NCBI GenBank assembly: GCA_965112735.1
Contig: OZ218955.1
Span: 3,348,001 to 3,412,000 of the forward strand
Length of the DNA stretch: 64,000 nt
Reading direction: 5' to 3'
DNA from: Phaeosaccion multiseriatum
Taxonomy: Eukaryota > Ochrophyta, other classes
The translations under genes were made by a program, and so were the position numbers. A model generated the notes under the pieces. That model was not told the origin of the DNA and did not search any database. It saw only the letters and a list, made by a program, of their open reading frames with translations. Positions 49,525 to 61,053 of this stretch are shown in pieces; position 1 is the first letter of the stretch, and every line of letters starts with the position of its first letter.

Positions 49525-50606
49525 GGACAGACAGATAGACAGACAGACGGACAGACAGACGGACAGACAGACGGAAAGATAGACAGACAGACAGACAGCC
49601 AGACCAGACAGACAGAAGAGAAGGGAAGCGATCTCCTCTTGTCCTGTTGGGTGCCCCAAGGTACGATCTACCAAACTACACTGAAATTGAAACTGAACCA
49701 CCCTCCACCCAAAATTTGCAATGAGCACTCAAATTAAATTTGCAATGAGCACTCAAATTAGCACACTCACGGTACGTCGCTGCAGTCATCCTCGCAGTCG
49801 CAGCACGGCATGGAGCTGGGGTTGGGTCCTAGTGCTATTTGGGCCCCGTCTCCGGGGACCCACTCGGTGACGTAGGTGAAGAGAGGCAGGCGCTCATTGT
49901 CCACATCGTTGAAGGCCTGGGCAGTGGGCATTCAGCAGTCGTCGCCATGGGTGACAGGGAGGGAGGGAGGGAGGGAGGAGGGAGGGGTTGTTGGTAACAG
50001 AAACGGTTTTGTCGTTTTTCGCCTATTCGGGAAACAACCACACAAACAGGCAAAAACAAGCAAAAAAACGAGCAAGCCTGACTGACAGACAGATTCACAG
50101 ACTGATACCGACTGACGGACTGACTAACTGACTGATAGACTGACTGACTGACTGACTGACTGATTGACTGACTGATTGACTGACTGACTTCACTGATTGA
50201 CTGACTGACTGACTGATACTGACTGACTGACTGACTGACTAATTGACTGACTGATACTGACTGACTGAATGACTGATACTGCCTGACTGATACTGACTGA
50301 CTGACTGACTGACTGATACTGACTGACTGACTGACTGACTGACTTCACTGATTGACTGACTGACTGACTGACTGACTGACTGACTGACTGACTGATACTG
50401 ACTGACCGACTGACTGACTGACTGAATGACTGACCTGGATAGGCACCGTCTCTTGCCCGCCAGAGATATCGTCCACGATCCAGCACGTATTGGCACCCTC
50501 CTTCTTGATGCACCTGCTCCATTCAAAGGCCTGAAGGGCATCCGCCCGTCTGCTGCTGCTCCTCCTGCTTCTCCCCCCCCTCACCCCTCTCTTCTTCTTG
50601 TTCCTC

Positions 50607-50643
<37 letters not shown>

Positions 50644-52822
50644 TGCTGCTCTTCTTCCTCTCCTTTTTCTTCTTCTTAGTAGTGCCCGAGGAGACAGAAA
50701 AAGTGACAGAGCCAGACCTCCCCCTCCCTCCTATCTTACTTCTATTTACAAATGCCTCCTCGACCTCCTCCTCGGAAGCAGAGTCGCCACCGTCGGAGCC
50801 CCTAGAGGAGGGTGAGGAGGAGGAGGCGGGCCGTGGGCGCGTGCGCCTTAGCACCGATCCCAGCCTGGCTCTGACGGGACCCGCCGCCGCCCGACCCCGA
50901 CCCCTGCCCCGACCACGACCCCGACCCCCACTGCTTGGTCCTGACACTCCTGACTTGGAGGTCGACGCAGAGCCTGCTGCTGCTGCTGCTGCTGCTGCTG
51001 GTGGTGGTGGTGGTGGTGCTGGTGCTGCTACTTCTGGTGGAAGTAGTGCTGTGTCCTTTCCTTTCTGCCCCCCATTGTCCTTCTCGTCCCCCTCCCCCTT
51101 GCCCTTTCCCATTGCCACATCATCCTCGTCCGACGAATCGTCAATGGTAATCAATTCGATTCCCGGCTCGGAGCGCATCGCGCTTTCCTTCCTCTGAAAC
51201 ACTGCCTTCCTCTTCTTACTAAACCCTCCCTTACCGCCGCCGCCGCTGCCCTTGGTGCTCTCACTCGGAGGATCCTCCCTCCCCTTCCCCTTGCTATTCC
51301 GTGCCTGCGCTTTCTTCTTCTCTATACCCTGTGCCCCCCCCCTACTCCTCTCCTCACGACGGGCGGTGTAAGCTGCAGTGGCAGCCGTAGCAGCAGCCAC
51401 AGTAGCAGCAGCCGTCGCCGCGGAAGCCGCCGCAGCCTCGTCCTTGAGCCTGCGGGACTCTTTCGTTGCCCGGACTCGTTTTCTTGCTGTTCCTGCTGAT
51501 CCTGCTGGTGCTGGTGCTGCTGTTGCTGCTGTTGGTGCTGGTGCTGCTGGTGCTGCTTCTGCTGTTGCTGTTGCTGTTGTTATTGTTGTTAATAGTCGTG
51601 GTGCTTTTGTTGCTTTTGCGAGTATTGATGTTGTTGCTGGTGCTGGTGCTGCTGGTGTGTCCGGTGGTGCCCGGGACGGTTGACAGGAAGCCCCAAGAAG
51701 GTTGCTCACAGCCGACATGCCAATAGTAGGAGGAAGAGCAGAGGGCGGGGGGGCAGGCCACACAGGCTGACGACTCGTAGAGGTGGAAGCGGCATAGACG
51801 GACCAGGGAGCTTGTAAAGGACCTTCGTTACCCGCAGCGTCGTTCCCGGCATCTCCTCCGCGCTGGGGTGGAGAAGGTTTGCCGAAGCTGCAGAGGTGGC
51901 TCCTCTCCCTCGCGTCGCTGCTGCTACCACTGCTGCTATCGCCGCCGATGCTGCTTCTCGAAGAAGACACAGAGCGCGACGGCGCGAGGATAGCAGTAGA
52001 TAGGTCCAAATTTGTGGGCCTGCCCTCTGAGGCTGATGATGACGCCGCCAAGAATGTGGCGACTGATCCTCCTGCCCTCTCTGGATGAGCAGCTACTATT
52101 CCAGACCCTAGGGACTTCTCCAAGGCTCTACTCTCTAGTGTTGCATCCTGCCCTTCCTGCGAAGCGACGGTGCCATTTATAGCTACTGCTACTGCCACCG
52201 CTGCTGCTGCTGCTGCTGCTGTATCCCCTCCATCATATATGCCGTCGTCCTTGCCTCTTCTACCATTGTCACCGTGCGCACCTTCCCTGTCCCTTCCCAC
52301 TGTCTCCATCTCGGCTTCCTCTACTCTCTCTGTCGCTCCACCAGCCTCCTCCATCGCCTCCTGCCCTGCCTCCCCCTCATGCCGTCTCCCTTCCTCCCTC
52401 CCTACACCCTTTTCAATCTCGTGGTTCTCTGTGCTTTCTTTGCCATCCTTCTGCCCGTGCTTCTGCTGTGTGTCCCCCTCTTCTCCCTCTATCTCTAGCT
52501 CACGACCTCCCTTCCCCCCACTCCTTCCGAGGCTACCATTAGCGCTGCAGCCTTCCTCCCTTGTCGCTTCCACTTCTTCTCCATCAGCAGCAGACTGATG
52601 TAAGGAGAGCTGAGGACGATCCTCTCCTTCCTCTTCTTCTTCGTTCTTCTCTTCCTCTTCCTTGTTATCTTTGTACTCTTGTCCGACCCTCACCCTGTTC
52701 CCGCCGCTGCTACTGTTGCTGCCAGTACTACTAGTGCTGCGGCTAGTGCTGCTGCCCGTGCTGCTACTACTGCTACTGCTACTAATGTCCCCGATCCTCG
52801 GCCTTTTGGCCGCAGGATCCAT
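45926..52822 (-). CDS. SET-domain histone H3K9-type methyltransferase, split SET
   Basis: Ten exons, complement 50435-52822, 49771-49916, 49325-49400, 48938-49033, 48659-48766, 48304-48390, 47254-47968, 46635-47095, 46295-46372, 45926-46024; 1417 aa, frame kept. A nuclear lysine methyltransferase of the SUV39/SETDB type is expected. The pre-SET zinc module is complete (CCDCEDDCSDVPHCPCL ... LYECNMFCSCHQQECRNRVV). SET follows: GWGVR, YIGEMINE, AYLYDLD, then an insert of roughly 340 low-complexity residues, then AKWFGNVARFFNHSC, PRIGFFAAHDI and ELTYDYGY, and a post-SET CRCGAPLC. An insert at this place is the hallmark of SETDB1. No Tudor or MBD domain is visible; the first 796 residues are Ser/Glu/Ala-rich. 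The first ATG (52822) is 103 bp from divergent URC4. Confidence 0.92.
46030..46165. repeat. (TAGGG)n array in the last SET-gene intron
   Basis: About 20 AGGGT pentamers, perfect at first and degenerate later, in the final intron of the SET gene. The coding strand reads CCCTA. Confidence 0.95.
49497..49620. repeat. (GACA)n microsatellite
   Basis: Tetranucleotide array in a SET-gene intron, followed at 49711-49760 by a direct duplication of AATTTGCAATGAGCACTCAA. Confidence 0.95.
50110..50434 (-). repeat. (GACT)n array growing from a splice donor
   Basis: On the coding strand the first SET-gene intron starts GTCAGTCATTCAGTCAGTCAG and continues as this repeat for about 320 bp. Confidence 0.95.
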
Positions 52823-52925
52823 CTCAGAGGAGAAGAAGGTGGGGATGAGGGGGACAGGGGGGGGGCGGCCATTTTGGATCACCAACACGCGAGTCTACGG
52901 AGGTGGGATCATTTCTTTTCCAATC
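52823..52925. promoter_or_regulatory. 103-bp bidirectional promoter region
   Basis: Separates the divergent ATGs of the SET methyltransferase and URC4 genes. It contains GCCATTTTGGA (52868-52878), an 11-mer also found at the divergent TLDc/RNA polymerase promoter. Confidence 0.65.
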
Positions 52926-53484
52926 ATGGATACCGCGCGGGTTGTGAGGGATGATGCACCGAAGCGGGCGAGAACGGGTGAGACGAGGAGTCGCTTCCCT
53001 ACGTGCTATCTCCATCTGCTTTCCTCCGTCTTCCTCCTTCCCCCCCTCGGCTTTCTTTTCTCTCTTTTTTCTCGAGTCTGTGTCTCTCTGTCTGTCTCTC
53101 TGTGAATGTGTCTCTCTCTCCCTCTCCGCGCGTTGCTGAGTATTTCAAAGAACGGGGGAAAATAAACCATACCTCCCCCCTCCCCACTCGCCGTTGCTCT
53201 CCTGCAGGGGACGGTCCGGATGCCCTTCCATCTGCAACGGTGAGCGAGGCTGTGCGTTTACTGCGATCTCTCCCCTGCATTCGCGAGCGCTGCCAGCAGA
53301 TCTTCTCCCTCGCAGAGCAGGACAAGCTGCGGCACTTCCAGCTCGACATGTCCAAGATGGACGACGTCGTGTCATACATTCAGAGGCTGCTACACAGGTG
53401 GGAGAGTGGGTGTCGTGTCAGTGTGGTCGCGGGCCCCTCTTCAACTCCTTAACTCTGTTGCTCCGCTTCCTTTGCTTCTGCTGG

Positions 53485-53520
<36 letters not shown>

Positions 53521-54125
53521 TGGATGGTGTCATGGTCTGTGCTGGAGCGCAGAGATTACACGAGCTACGATGATGTGCCGTTCCACTCGCGCTTCAGACA
53601 CTTCGAAGCAGGAGGGGTGGACAGAGTGGCCAAGCTGAAGGGTACGTAAGCTCCTTTTGCCAGGCTGGGCAAGTCAGCATGCTATCACTCCTATCACTGG
53701 TGCACTGAAGGCCCTGGGGGCTCTCAGTACTGGCTGAGCTGGCATAGATAGAGCACCAGCTGCTGCCTGACTAGCTGCCCGAGGAACTCCTCTCCCTCTC
53801 TCTTGCTTGGACGCCTTCACCACAAAGGGGTCGCTTTTTTTTAGCTGTGCTTCTACCGGCCTCCACTCCAGCCTTTCCATACGGAGTACGTTCATCTTCG
53901 TGCTCTTCTTCGCCTGTGCCTCGCTCTCTCCTCTACCTAAACCTTACCCCTGCCGCTGCCCTCCTGACTCTCCCTCCCCCACTCATCATCCATGACCATG
54001 CCCCCCGTCATGCTCCCTCAGCCATGTGGGAGTGCGATGCCCTGGAGAGTGCCCGGAGGCTGATCGATCTCGTAACCGTCAGCGTGCTTCTTGACGCCGG
54101 GGCAGGCGACAAGTGAGTGAAGTGA

Positions 54126-54157
<32 letters not shown>

Positions 54158-56926
54158 CAGTAGCAGTAGACTTGGGGCGGATTTAGTCTATCATGGCTCT
54201 CCTGACGGCCGCATCCGCATCTGTCCCCCCTGCGCAAGCTCATATCATGCAATCAGGCCCCAGATGAAGACCGCGTGTGTCTGTGCAGAGCATCTTCCAT
54301 CCCGGGCTGTGGAGTGTCGTCTCTACTCGCTGCTGCAACACTAACCCCCGCCCCCACCCCACATTCCTCCTCCTTCTCCTCCTCCTTCTCCTCCTCCTTC
54401 TCCTCCTCCTCCTCCTCCTCCTCCTCCTCCTCCTCCTCCTCCTCCTCCTCCTCTTCCTCTCCCCAGATGGAAGTACTCAGAGCCAGACGGATCGGGTCGC
54501 TCCTTCGGTCGCAGCGAGGGGCTCGGTGTGGCGTCATTCTACATGTTCCAGGGGGGTGCTTTTTCGTCAAACGCGACCCTCCCACACCGCGCTGACAGCG
54601 TGGGTCTGGCCCATATGCCCGACGATGCTGTGATGGAAGCATTCCAAGCCACGGGGGAGGAGGAAGGCCTCAATCCGTTGGTGGGAGGGAGAGGTAGAAC
54701 ACAGGTGCGTGTGTGTATGTGTATGGACATGCTCTCTCTCTTCTCTCTCTCTCACACACGCCCTCTTATCTCTCGCCCTCTCTCTCTCGCACCCTCTGTC
54801 TCTTCCTCTCTCTCCCTGTCCCCCACCCTCTCTCTGCATCTCTCTCACCCTCTTTCTCTCTCTCTCCCTCCCTCCCTCCCTCCCCCCCCAAATGGAGAAC
54901 AGGTTCTCAAGCGCCTAGGCAAAGCCATGGAGGAGCACCCCGCCTTCTTTGAGAAGGACGGAGTCTACCGACCCGGAAACCTCGTGGATTTCCTCCTGAG
55001 CAGGGCCAGGCCATGCCCCTCGCCAGCGGCCCCGGGGGCTTACAGCGTAGACGTTACAGTCGTATGGGAAGTTGTGGTATACGGCTTCGAGTCCTTGTGG
55101 CCGCAGGGCAGAACGTCTTTGGATGGGCGTAGCATGGGGGATGTGTGGGTGCACAGTATGCTGGGGGGGGGAGGGGGAAGCGGCGGGGGCGGCGCGGAGG
55201 GAGATTGCAGCAAGGTGAGTATGGTTGGGTCTGAGTGGGGGGGGGCGGGGGTGAGGTTGGGGTGGGAGTATGCGCACTTGGGTGTGAATGGGGTCGTCGA
55301 AAGCGACGTGTATGTGCCGCACACGCACACAGCGGCTGCCCGAGGCGATCAGCCTACTCACCGTGTGTATGTGTGTGTGATGCTGGCAGATGACTCCCTT
55401 CCTTTTGACTGAGTGCGTCACTCTCTCTATCTTTCTCTCTCTCCATCTGTGATTCCCTTCCTTAAACTGAGTTCGTCACTCTCTCTGTCTCTCTCTCCAT
55501 AACCTGAGGACGTCACTCTCTCTCTATCTCTCCATCTCTCTCTGTCTGTTTCTCGGAATGGTGGCAGATGATTCCGTTCCATAAGCTTAGTCAGTGGATG
55601 ACGTACTCTCTGATGGAGCCGCTGAGAGAGGCGGGTATCAGCCTCGACAACAGGTTAGTGAACAACGCAGTGCAGCACTGTGAAGCAGAGTGCATTGGCA
55701 CGATGAATGGGAGCGATGGGATGAAGGAGGCGTTTCATTCAAACCGAAACGGACACCTTTTTATCTACCCTCATCCTACTCCTCTCTTATCCTATCTGCA
55801 ATAGTCTTGTCTCAACCCTCTTTTCCTTTCTTTTCATCTCTTAACCCTCTCTACTCCTTCTCTCTCGTCTTTTACTCCTCTCTAATCGTTGCTCTACTAG
55901 TGAGCTAATGACCGGTTTACCCGAGTACCGCAACGGGGGCTTGCTGGTGGACTTGGGCCTCCTGAGACCCAAGCACGATGACGTCATCGGCAGACCACAC
56001 ACTCCAGACGAGGAGGTGAGGGGTGAGGGATGGGGCTTGCAATGCGACGAGGGTGACCGTGTTTCTCTCCCCTCTCTCTCCCCCTCTCCCCTTCCCTCTC
56101 TCCCGTCCTCTCTCTCACAAATGGGTATCTTGGAGAGGCGTGTCCTGAACCCTTCTCCCCTCTTCCTTTCTCTCTCTCTCTCCCTGCCCTCTCTCTCTCA
56201 AAAGGTGATTGTGGAGTGGCGTGCCCTGACGGTGGTGCTGCTGGATCACATCTTTGTGGCCCTCAAATCGAAGCTCGGTATGAGCGAGGCGGAGGCAGCC
56301 AACTTCCCCTTAGTCAAGATGCTCGAGGCAGGCTCCTGGAAGGCGGGCAGGGAGGTGGCAAGGGAGAAGAGAGGACAGGTGGGTAGGAGGGGAGGGACGA
56401 GGAGGAAGGAAGGCAGGCAGTACGGGGGGATGGGTAGGAGAAGGGGAGGGAGAAGAGGGGCGGGTAGGGAGCGGAGGTAGGAGGAGGGGGGGGGGGAGGA
56501 GAGGGAAGGAGAAGGAAGGACAGGTGGGTAGGAGCAGGGAGGGAAGGAAGGAAGGAAGGAAGGAAGGAAAGCAGGGAGGGTAGGCAGAAGGAGGGAAGGA
56601 AAGAAGGGAGAAGAGGTAGGAGGAGGGGAGGGAAGAGGAGAAGGAGGGAGAAGAGAGGAAAGGTAGGTAGGAGGGAAGGAAGGAAGGAAGGAAGGCCGGT
56701 GGAGGGTAGTGAGGAGGAGGAGGAGGAGGAGGGAAGGAAGGTGGGCAGATAGGAGAAGACAAATGGAGAAGACTGGGCAGGTAGGCAGGGTAGATAGATA
56801 GAGGTAGACATTTGCATACTCACACTTCACGCACAGTAGGGGCGGCCCAATCCGCCAATCGCCCCCGCTAGCCTCCTCCACTCACACCCTGTCCGTCTGT
56901 CTGTCTGTCTATCTGTCTGTCCGTCC

Positions 56927-56959
<33 letters not shown>

Positions 56960-57101
56960 CCTGTCTGTTGTCTGTCTGTCTCTACCTCCTTCTCCCTCTC
57001 TCTCCCTGTGTGTGTCTCTCTCCGCGCCCCCCTCCCTCCCCCACGTGCAGATGGGAGGTGGCCCCCCCATTCAAATCATCAGCGATGGAACCGTCTTCTA
57101 A
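52926..57101 (+). CDS. URC4/Urg3 family protein (DUF1688), uracil catabolism
   Basis: Ten exons: 52926-52977, 53208-53397, 53553-53641, 54022-54112, 54467-54704, 54903-55214, 55568-55653, 55901-56015, 56205-56378, 57051-57101; 465 aa, about family length. URC4 belongs to the URC uracil-degradation pathway described in yeasts and found in bacteria; its exact reaction is not settled. Family blocks in order: IRERCQQIFSLA, VPFHSRFRHFEAGGVDR, VSVLLDAGAGDKW, GRSEGLGVASFYMF, GAFSS, NPLVGGRGR, WPQGRTSLDG, MIPFHKLSQWMTYSLMEP, TGLPEYRNGGLLVDLGLL, VEWRALTVVLLD, KMLEAGSWKAGRE, PIQIISDGTVF. The C-terminal motif is complete. No targeting peptide is evident, so probably cytosolic. Divergent partner is a methyltransferase, with no functional link known. 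Confidence 0.95.
56390..56760 (+). repeat. (GGAA/GGAG)n purine tract in URC4 intron 9
   Basis: Intron starting GTGGGTAGGAGG that continues as GGAAGG and GGAGG units, followed by CTGT repeats (56890-56985) before the last, 51-bp exon. Confidence 0.9.
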
Positions 57102-57412
57102 GCGTACCATGTCTTGTCCTTCATGTGCGTAGGAGCAGTACGTCTTTTTTCTTGAATAAAGAATTTGCTTTAAAATAAAAAAAACTGAACTACGATAGTT
57201 GATTGAAGTTGTGCCGCTCGAACCGCGGCACATGCTCATACTTCCTTCCTTGTCTGAAGCGCCAGCCCCAGCTCTTCCCCTTTGCCAAAGACCCGGTGAT
57301 CGCAAGCGACACGCACGCACGCAGAGAGAGGCAGAGGAGGGAGAGAGAGAGAGACACACACAGCCAGCCAGACAGAGAGAGAGGGAGGCAAGACAGAGCC
57401 ATTCTGCTTGCG
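57102..57412. other. convergent 3' flanks with polyadenylation signal
   Basis: AATAAA at 57155-57160 lies 54 bp after the URC4 stop and is followed by an A-rich tract (57172-57184), the best poly(A) site in the window. GA/CA repeats fill 57320-57385. No gene. Confidence 0.65.
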
Positions 57413-59138
57413 CTATGCGTCAGAGTCTGCAAAGCTGACCTTGATCCCTCCCAGCCTTAGTTCCGCCACTGACAAGAAACATTCATGATCGCCCACCACA
57501 CTCTCCAGGCTGTCAAAAGTCACCTCCTGCAGTCCGAGAGGGACGTCCTCCAAGTGAGGCACGGTCTGGTGCCAGCGGACACCGAGGTGCAGTTTCTGTA
57601 GCTGGGATGGTAGCTTGCTGGGCAACGGGCAGTTGAAGTTACTGCCGTATGTTAGCTCACGCAGGCTGTCGGGCAGGATGACGTCACTTCTGTTGAAGCG
57701 GCTCCCGAATGTGAGCTGCTTGAGACCCGCTGGTAGCACAAGGAAGGAAGGTTGAGCCGTGCCTGCTCCTCCTCCGCCTCCTCCGCCCGCCATGCTGAAT
57801 TCAGCGTGGTAGCGCGCTGCTGCTGCTGCCATTGCTGCTGCAATCTCTGCCGGGGTTGCAGCACCACCAGCATTAGCATTAGCAGCAGCAGCAGCAGCAG
57901 CAATAGTAGCATCAAAAGGAGGAGGTGTATAGTTGAAGTCCTGATGGTAGCCTAAGGTGAGGCTCTCCAAGGTAGAGGGCAGTGAGGGCAGCGGCTGGCG
58001 GAAGGCTGCACCCAGCACGAGCCGACGGAGAGGAATGAGACTGGGTGGGCTAGCTGACGATGGTCCTGGTGCTGCCGCTGCGGCTGCCCGTGCTTCTGCT
58101 GCTGCCGCTGCTGCTGTTCGGGCTGCTGCTGCTCCTCCTGAGGCTCTGTTTGATTCCGCTGACGCTGATTGGGGCGAATCAGATGCGGAGAAGTTGATGG
58201 GGTGGTTAAACCCTTTTCCGATCACCAGCTCCCTCAACGACGACGGTAGTGGAGGAAGCGGGTGGTTGAAGCCTTCCAGCTGCGTGGGTTGAGCGACGGA
58301 CACAGAGGAGAGGCAGAGACGGCGGGCAGGGGGGTGAGGTGGGAGGACATTAGTAAGATGAGGGACCTTCAAAGGGGAGGGGATGGGTGCCTGAGAAGGA
58401 CGGCAAACTGTGTAAGCGGGACAGCAAACTAGATAAGAGGGCCTGCATCGCAGCAGCGTTCCACAACTCCATCCCCCGTTCCTTTCCGCCTCCCCTCTAC
58501 CTCCTTCCTCCCCCCCCCCCCTCCCCTACTATACTTACCTCGTCCTGGTCCAGACCATCGCACACTTCAAATTTATCCTCAAATCCAGCAGACCCCTGCC
58601 ATGCATCCTCAAAAACAAGACTCTCGAGAGTGTGCGGCAGGCAGGGGATGGCTGCCTCCACAGAGCAGCCCACTCGGAGGGCCTTGTAGGGCGGTAAAGC
58701 TGTCAGCAGGTGGTGGTATTTGCCTGTATCTCTCCTACTCGAAGCCGCGTGGTGCTCCGCCTGAGTCCTCATGCCGAGGCGGACGCCATACAGAGGGAAG
58801 CGACGCGCCTGAGCAGAGGCGGCAAGGCGTGTGGCGATCTCAGGCGGGGTGCGGTCGTGCAGAGCGATGAAGCGAGGGCACACCGCCTCCACCTCTTTAC
58901 ACAGGCCCCACAAAGCCTTGGGCAGGGGAGGAACCAGCACCCTCCCCTCCTTGTCCAGCAGGAGCCGCTGTCGCTGCTTCGGCGTCGTGCTCCTGAGAGA
59001 AGACGCAGCCGCCTCAGCCGCGGCTGCCGCCGCCGTTGCTTCCGCCGTTTCCGTCGCCGCCGCTGCCAGTGCGTAGTTCAGTACTACATCGAAGGCTCTG
59101 CGTGGGAGTGCCGTCCCATCTCCCCCATCTGCGCTCAT
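57413..59138 (-). CDS. FNIP-repeat protein
   Basis: Two exons, complement 58539-59138 and 57413-58279; 488 aa. FNIP repeats are a leucine-rich-repeat variant, common in amoebae and some protists and giant viruses. Copies: LEGFNHPLPPLPSSLRELVI, GKGFNHPINF, AAFRQPLPSLPSTLESLTLG, QDFNYTPPPF, LPAGLKQLTFGSRFNRS, LPDSLRELTYGSNFNCPLP, LPSQLQKLHLGVRW and LPLGLQEVTFDS. The N-terminal exon has an Ala-rich run and one weaker unit (CLPHTLESLVFEDAW). The intron (GTAAGT donor, acgcag acceptor, phase 0) joins DQDE to LEGFNHP. Ala-rich inserts (57790-57915, 58075-58140) come from GCT/GCA repeats. Role unknown, probably protein binding. Confidence 0.88.
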
Positions 59139-60000
59139 GACAAGTGGCGACAAGAAACAAAAAAAAAAAAAAAAAAAAACGATTTTTTTTTTCTTGAGCA
59201 GAAGGTCCTGAAGGGGGAAAAAGCTTTCGTCTCTGGGCAGAGCTCAGTCGAGCGCGTGACTGGGGCGGGCGACGAGTCAGTTCCTCCAATTCTTCTGAAA
59301 CGCGTGCCAGGCACGTCCGAGTTGTGAAATGAGTGTTGAACCCATTCACTGCAAGGACAGGACAAGAAGTTGTTATGCCCTCCACCTTGCCGCCTAGAGA
59401 AGCATCGCCTTACAACACGCCTGGGCCTGGCAAGCGTTCGTGAAGGAAGGGTACCAAAGCAGCTCCAGGCCCTTACTTGCCGCCTCACCTCGCCTCCCCT
59501 CCCCTCCTAACCCAGGTTGGGGCAAGCATGATGGATGCCCAAGCAGAGGAAGCTGCCTGCACAAATCATTTCAGCAAGAGCTCTCCTTCTGAATCTGACC
59601 AAGCAAGACAGCAACCTGCAGCTCCACAGCTCCACACGAGCGAAGTCTTCCAGTGATTCCCTCTGAGGCCGATGGCACTTGGCGATCTATCGCTGTCTCT
59701 GTCCTTCTCCCCGTCCCCCGCGAGCCCCCCCTTCCCTTTTCCCTCCCCCCTCCCATTGCATCCGAGACCCAGCCACTCTCTGATCTTCGTCTCTCTCTCT
59801 CTTTGTGTGTGTGTGTCTCTCTCTCTCTCTCTCTCCCTCAAACACACTCACACAAACGACCAAAGGCGATTGGGCGACTGAGTCCGAGGATAATCTCTGA
59901 ATGGATATACCTCTCCATCCAGCCCAGGGCCGAAGACCTAACCAGCTGGAACTGGGTCTTCGGATACTCCCCTACCGCGTGCAAAAGGAAGGAAGGCAGC
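59139..60000. other. intergenic, upstream of FNIP gene
   Basis: Holds a 20-base A run then T run (59160-59191) immediately upstream of the FNIP gene start, and CT/TG repeats (59788-59836). No coding region supported; the frame at 59653-60306 (+) is antisense to the TLDc gene. Confidence 0.55.
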
Positions 60001-61053
60001 TCACGAAAGGCTGAATGGCAGGGCATCATCGTTGGGGATCTTCTCCCCCGGGGGGTAAACTCCCGTGTAGACTTTGAGCTCGGTCATCTCGGTGCTGCCG
60101 GACTCTTCCTTTGCGAAAATGTTGCTCTTGCCCCCCGGCATGCGCTCGTAGTACGAACCGAGCTTGCTGCGGACCTGACGAGGGGCCGCTGCCGTCAGGG
60201 GTACACACAGAGAGTCCGCGCCGAAGAACGGGCCCTGCCCAGGCTTATCAACAATCGCCATGCCCGCTCCACCGATCTTGCGCAGCTTCACGGCACTCTC
60301 TGCTGAGCCAGTGTTACCGTCTGGCCATGTGAAGAGGAAGGAGGAGATGCCTGGGCGATTCTCTCCGTACCCAACCCAGCCTTTGGCGTTGTAGCCGCCA
60401 CAGACAGCTCCACCCTTTGTTTTGATGAGCACAACCCCTGCGCCCTTCTTGTCCACGGCTTTGTGAAACGCCGTGGGCTTGAAGCCCTGCTTCTTTGCAT
60501 CGTACACAAGCTTGAGCTTCCTTTTCTCCAGGGCTGTTTGCTTCAGCAAGGGGCGAAACATGGCCACGTTCTTGTCATCTCCCTTCACGGGCTCTGCAAA
60601 CTCGCCCTTGACGGCGGGAAACACATCCGGATACTCGTCCTTCGTTATTCTGGGGAGGGGGGAGGGGAAGGAGGAGGAGGACGAGGAGAGAGACACTACC
60701 TCAGAAAAAAAAAAAAAAAAAAAAAGGGAGAGAAGGAGCAGGAGACGGAGGAACAGCAAGCCACCCATGCACCTGGCGAGGCCGAAGGGGGCCTCCTCCT
60801 TCTCTCCAAAGAAGAAGGAGTAGAGGCGTTCCACCGCATCTTTCTCGTACGGCTCCTCCTGCATCATTAGCCCGCCCCTCCGTCCTGATCGACTTTGCAT
60901 CTGCTGCTGCTGATGCCAGGCAACTCCTTGGAGGCGAGTGAGGGAAGACGGAGCGAAAGCTACGACATGGAGCAGCATAAGCAGCAGCTGAAACATGACC
61001 AACGCCACTGGTTGGGCCATCCTTCTCTCGCTTTTTGTTTTCGACATTGCCAT
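60001..61053 (-). CDS. TLDc-like protein, predicted plastid-targeted
   Basis: Two exons, complement 60773-61053 and 60001-60649; 309 aa. The N terminus has a hydrophobic signal (VALVMFQLLLMLLHV) ending in VAFAPSS, the classic AFAP cleavage motif of complex red plastids, then a basic transit-like stretch. The mature part resembles a TLD domain: FRPLL, LKLVYDAKKQGFKPTAFH, GVVLIKTKGGAVCGGYNAKG, SSFLFTWPDG and FFGADSLCV. TLD proteins are linked to oxidative stress protection, but plastid members are uncharacterised. The start could be ATG 61053, 61047 or 61020; all keep the signal. An in-frame ATG at 61119 would add a less likely extension. The intron contains a 22-base A run (60704-60725). Confidence 0.8.
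   Translation of the reverse strand: MAMSKTKSERRMAQPVALVMFQLLLMLLHVVAFAPSSLTRLQGVAWHQQQQMQSRSGRRGGLMMQEEPYEKDAVERLYSFFFGEKEEAPFGLARCMGGLLFLRLLLLLSLFFFFFFSEVVSLSSSSSSFPSPLPRITKDEYPDVFPAVKGEFAEPVKGDDKNVAMFRPLLKQTALEKRKLKLVYDAKKQGFKPTAFHKAVDKKGAGVVLIKTKGGAVCGGYNAKGWVGYGENRPGISSFLFTWPDGNTGSAESAVKLRKIGGAGMAIVDKPGQGPFFGADSLCVPLTAAAPRQVRSKLGSYYERMPGGKSNIFAKEESGSTEMTELKVYTGVYPPGEKIPNDDALPFSLS

Noticed and set aside
49497-50434. Regularly repeated units resembling an array such as CRISPR
   Set aside because: Plain GACA and GACT microsatellites without spacers, inside introns of a eukaryotic gene.
58497-59153. Longer FNIP protein starting at 59153
   Set aside because: That start is a TTG; the first ATG in frame is at 59138.
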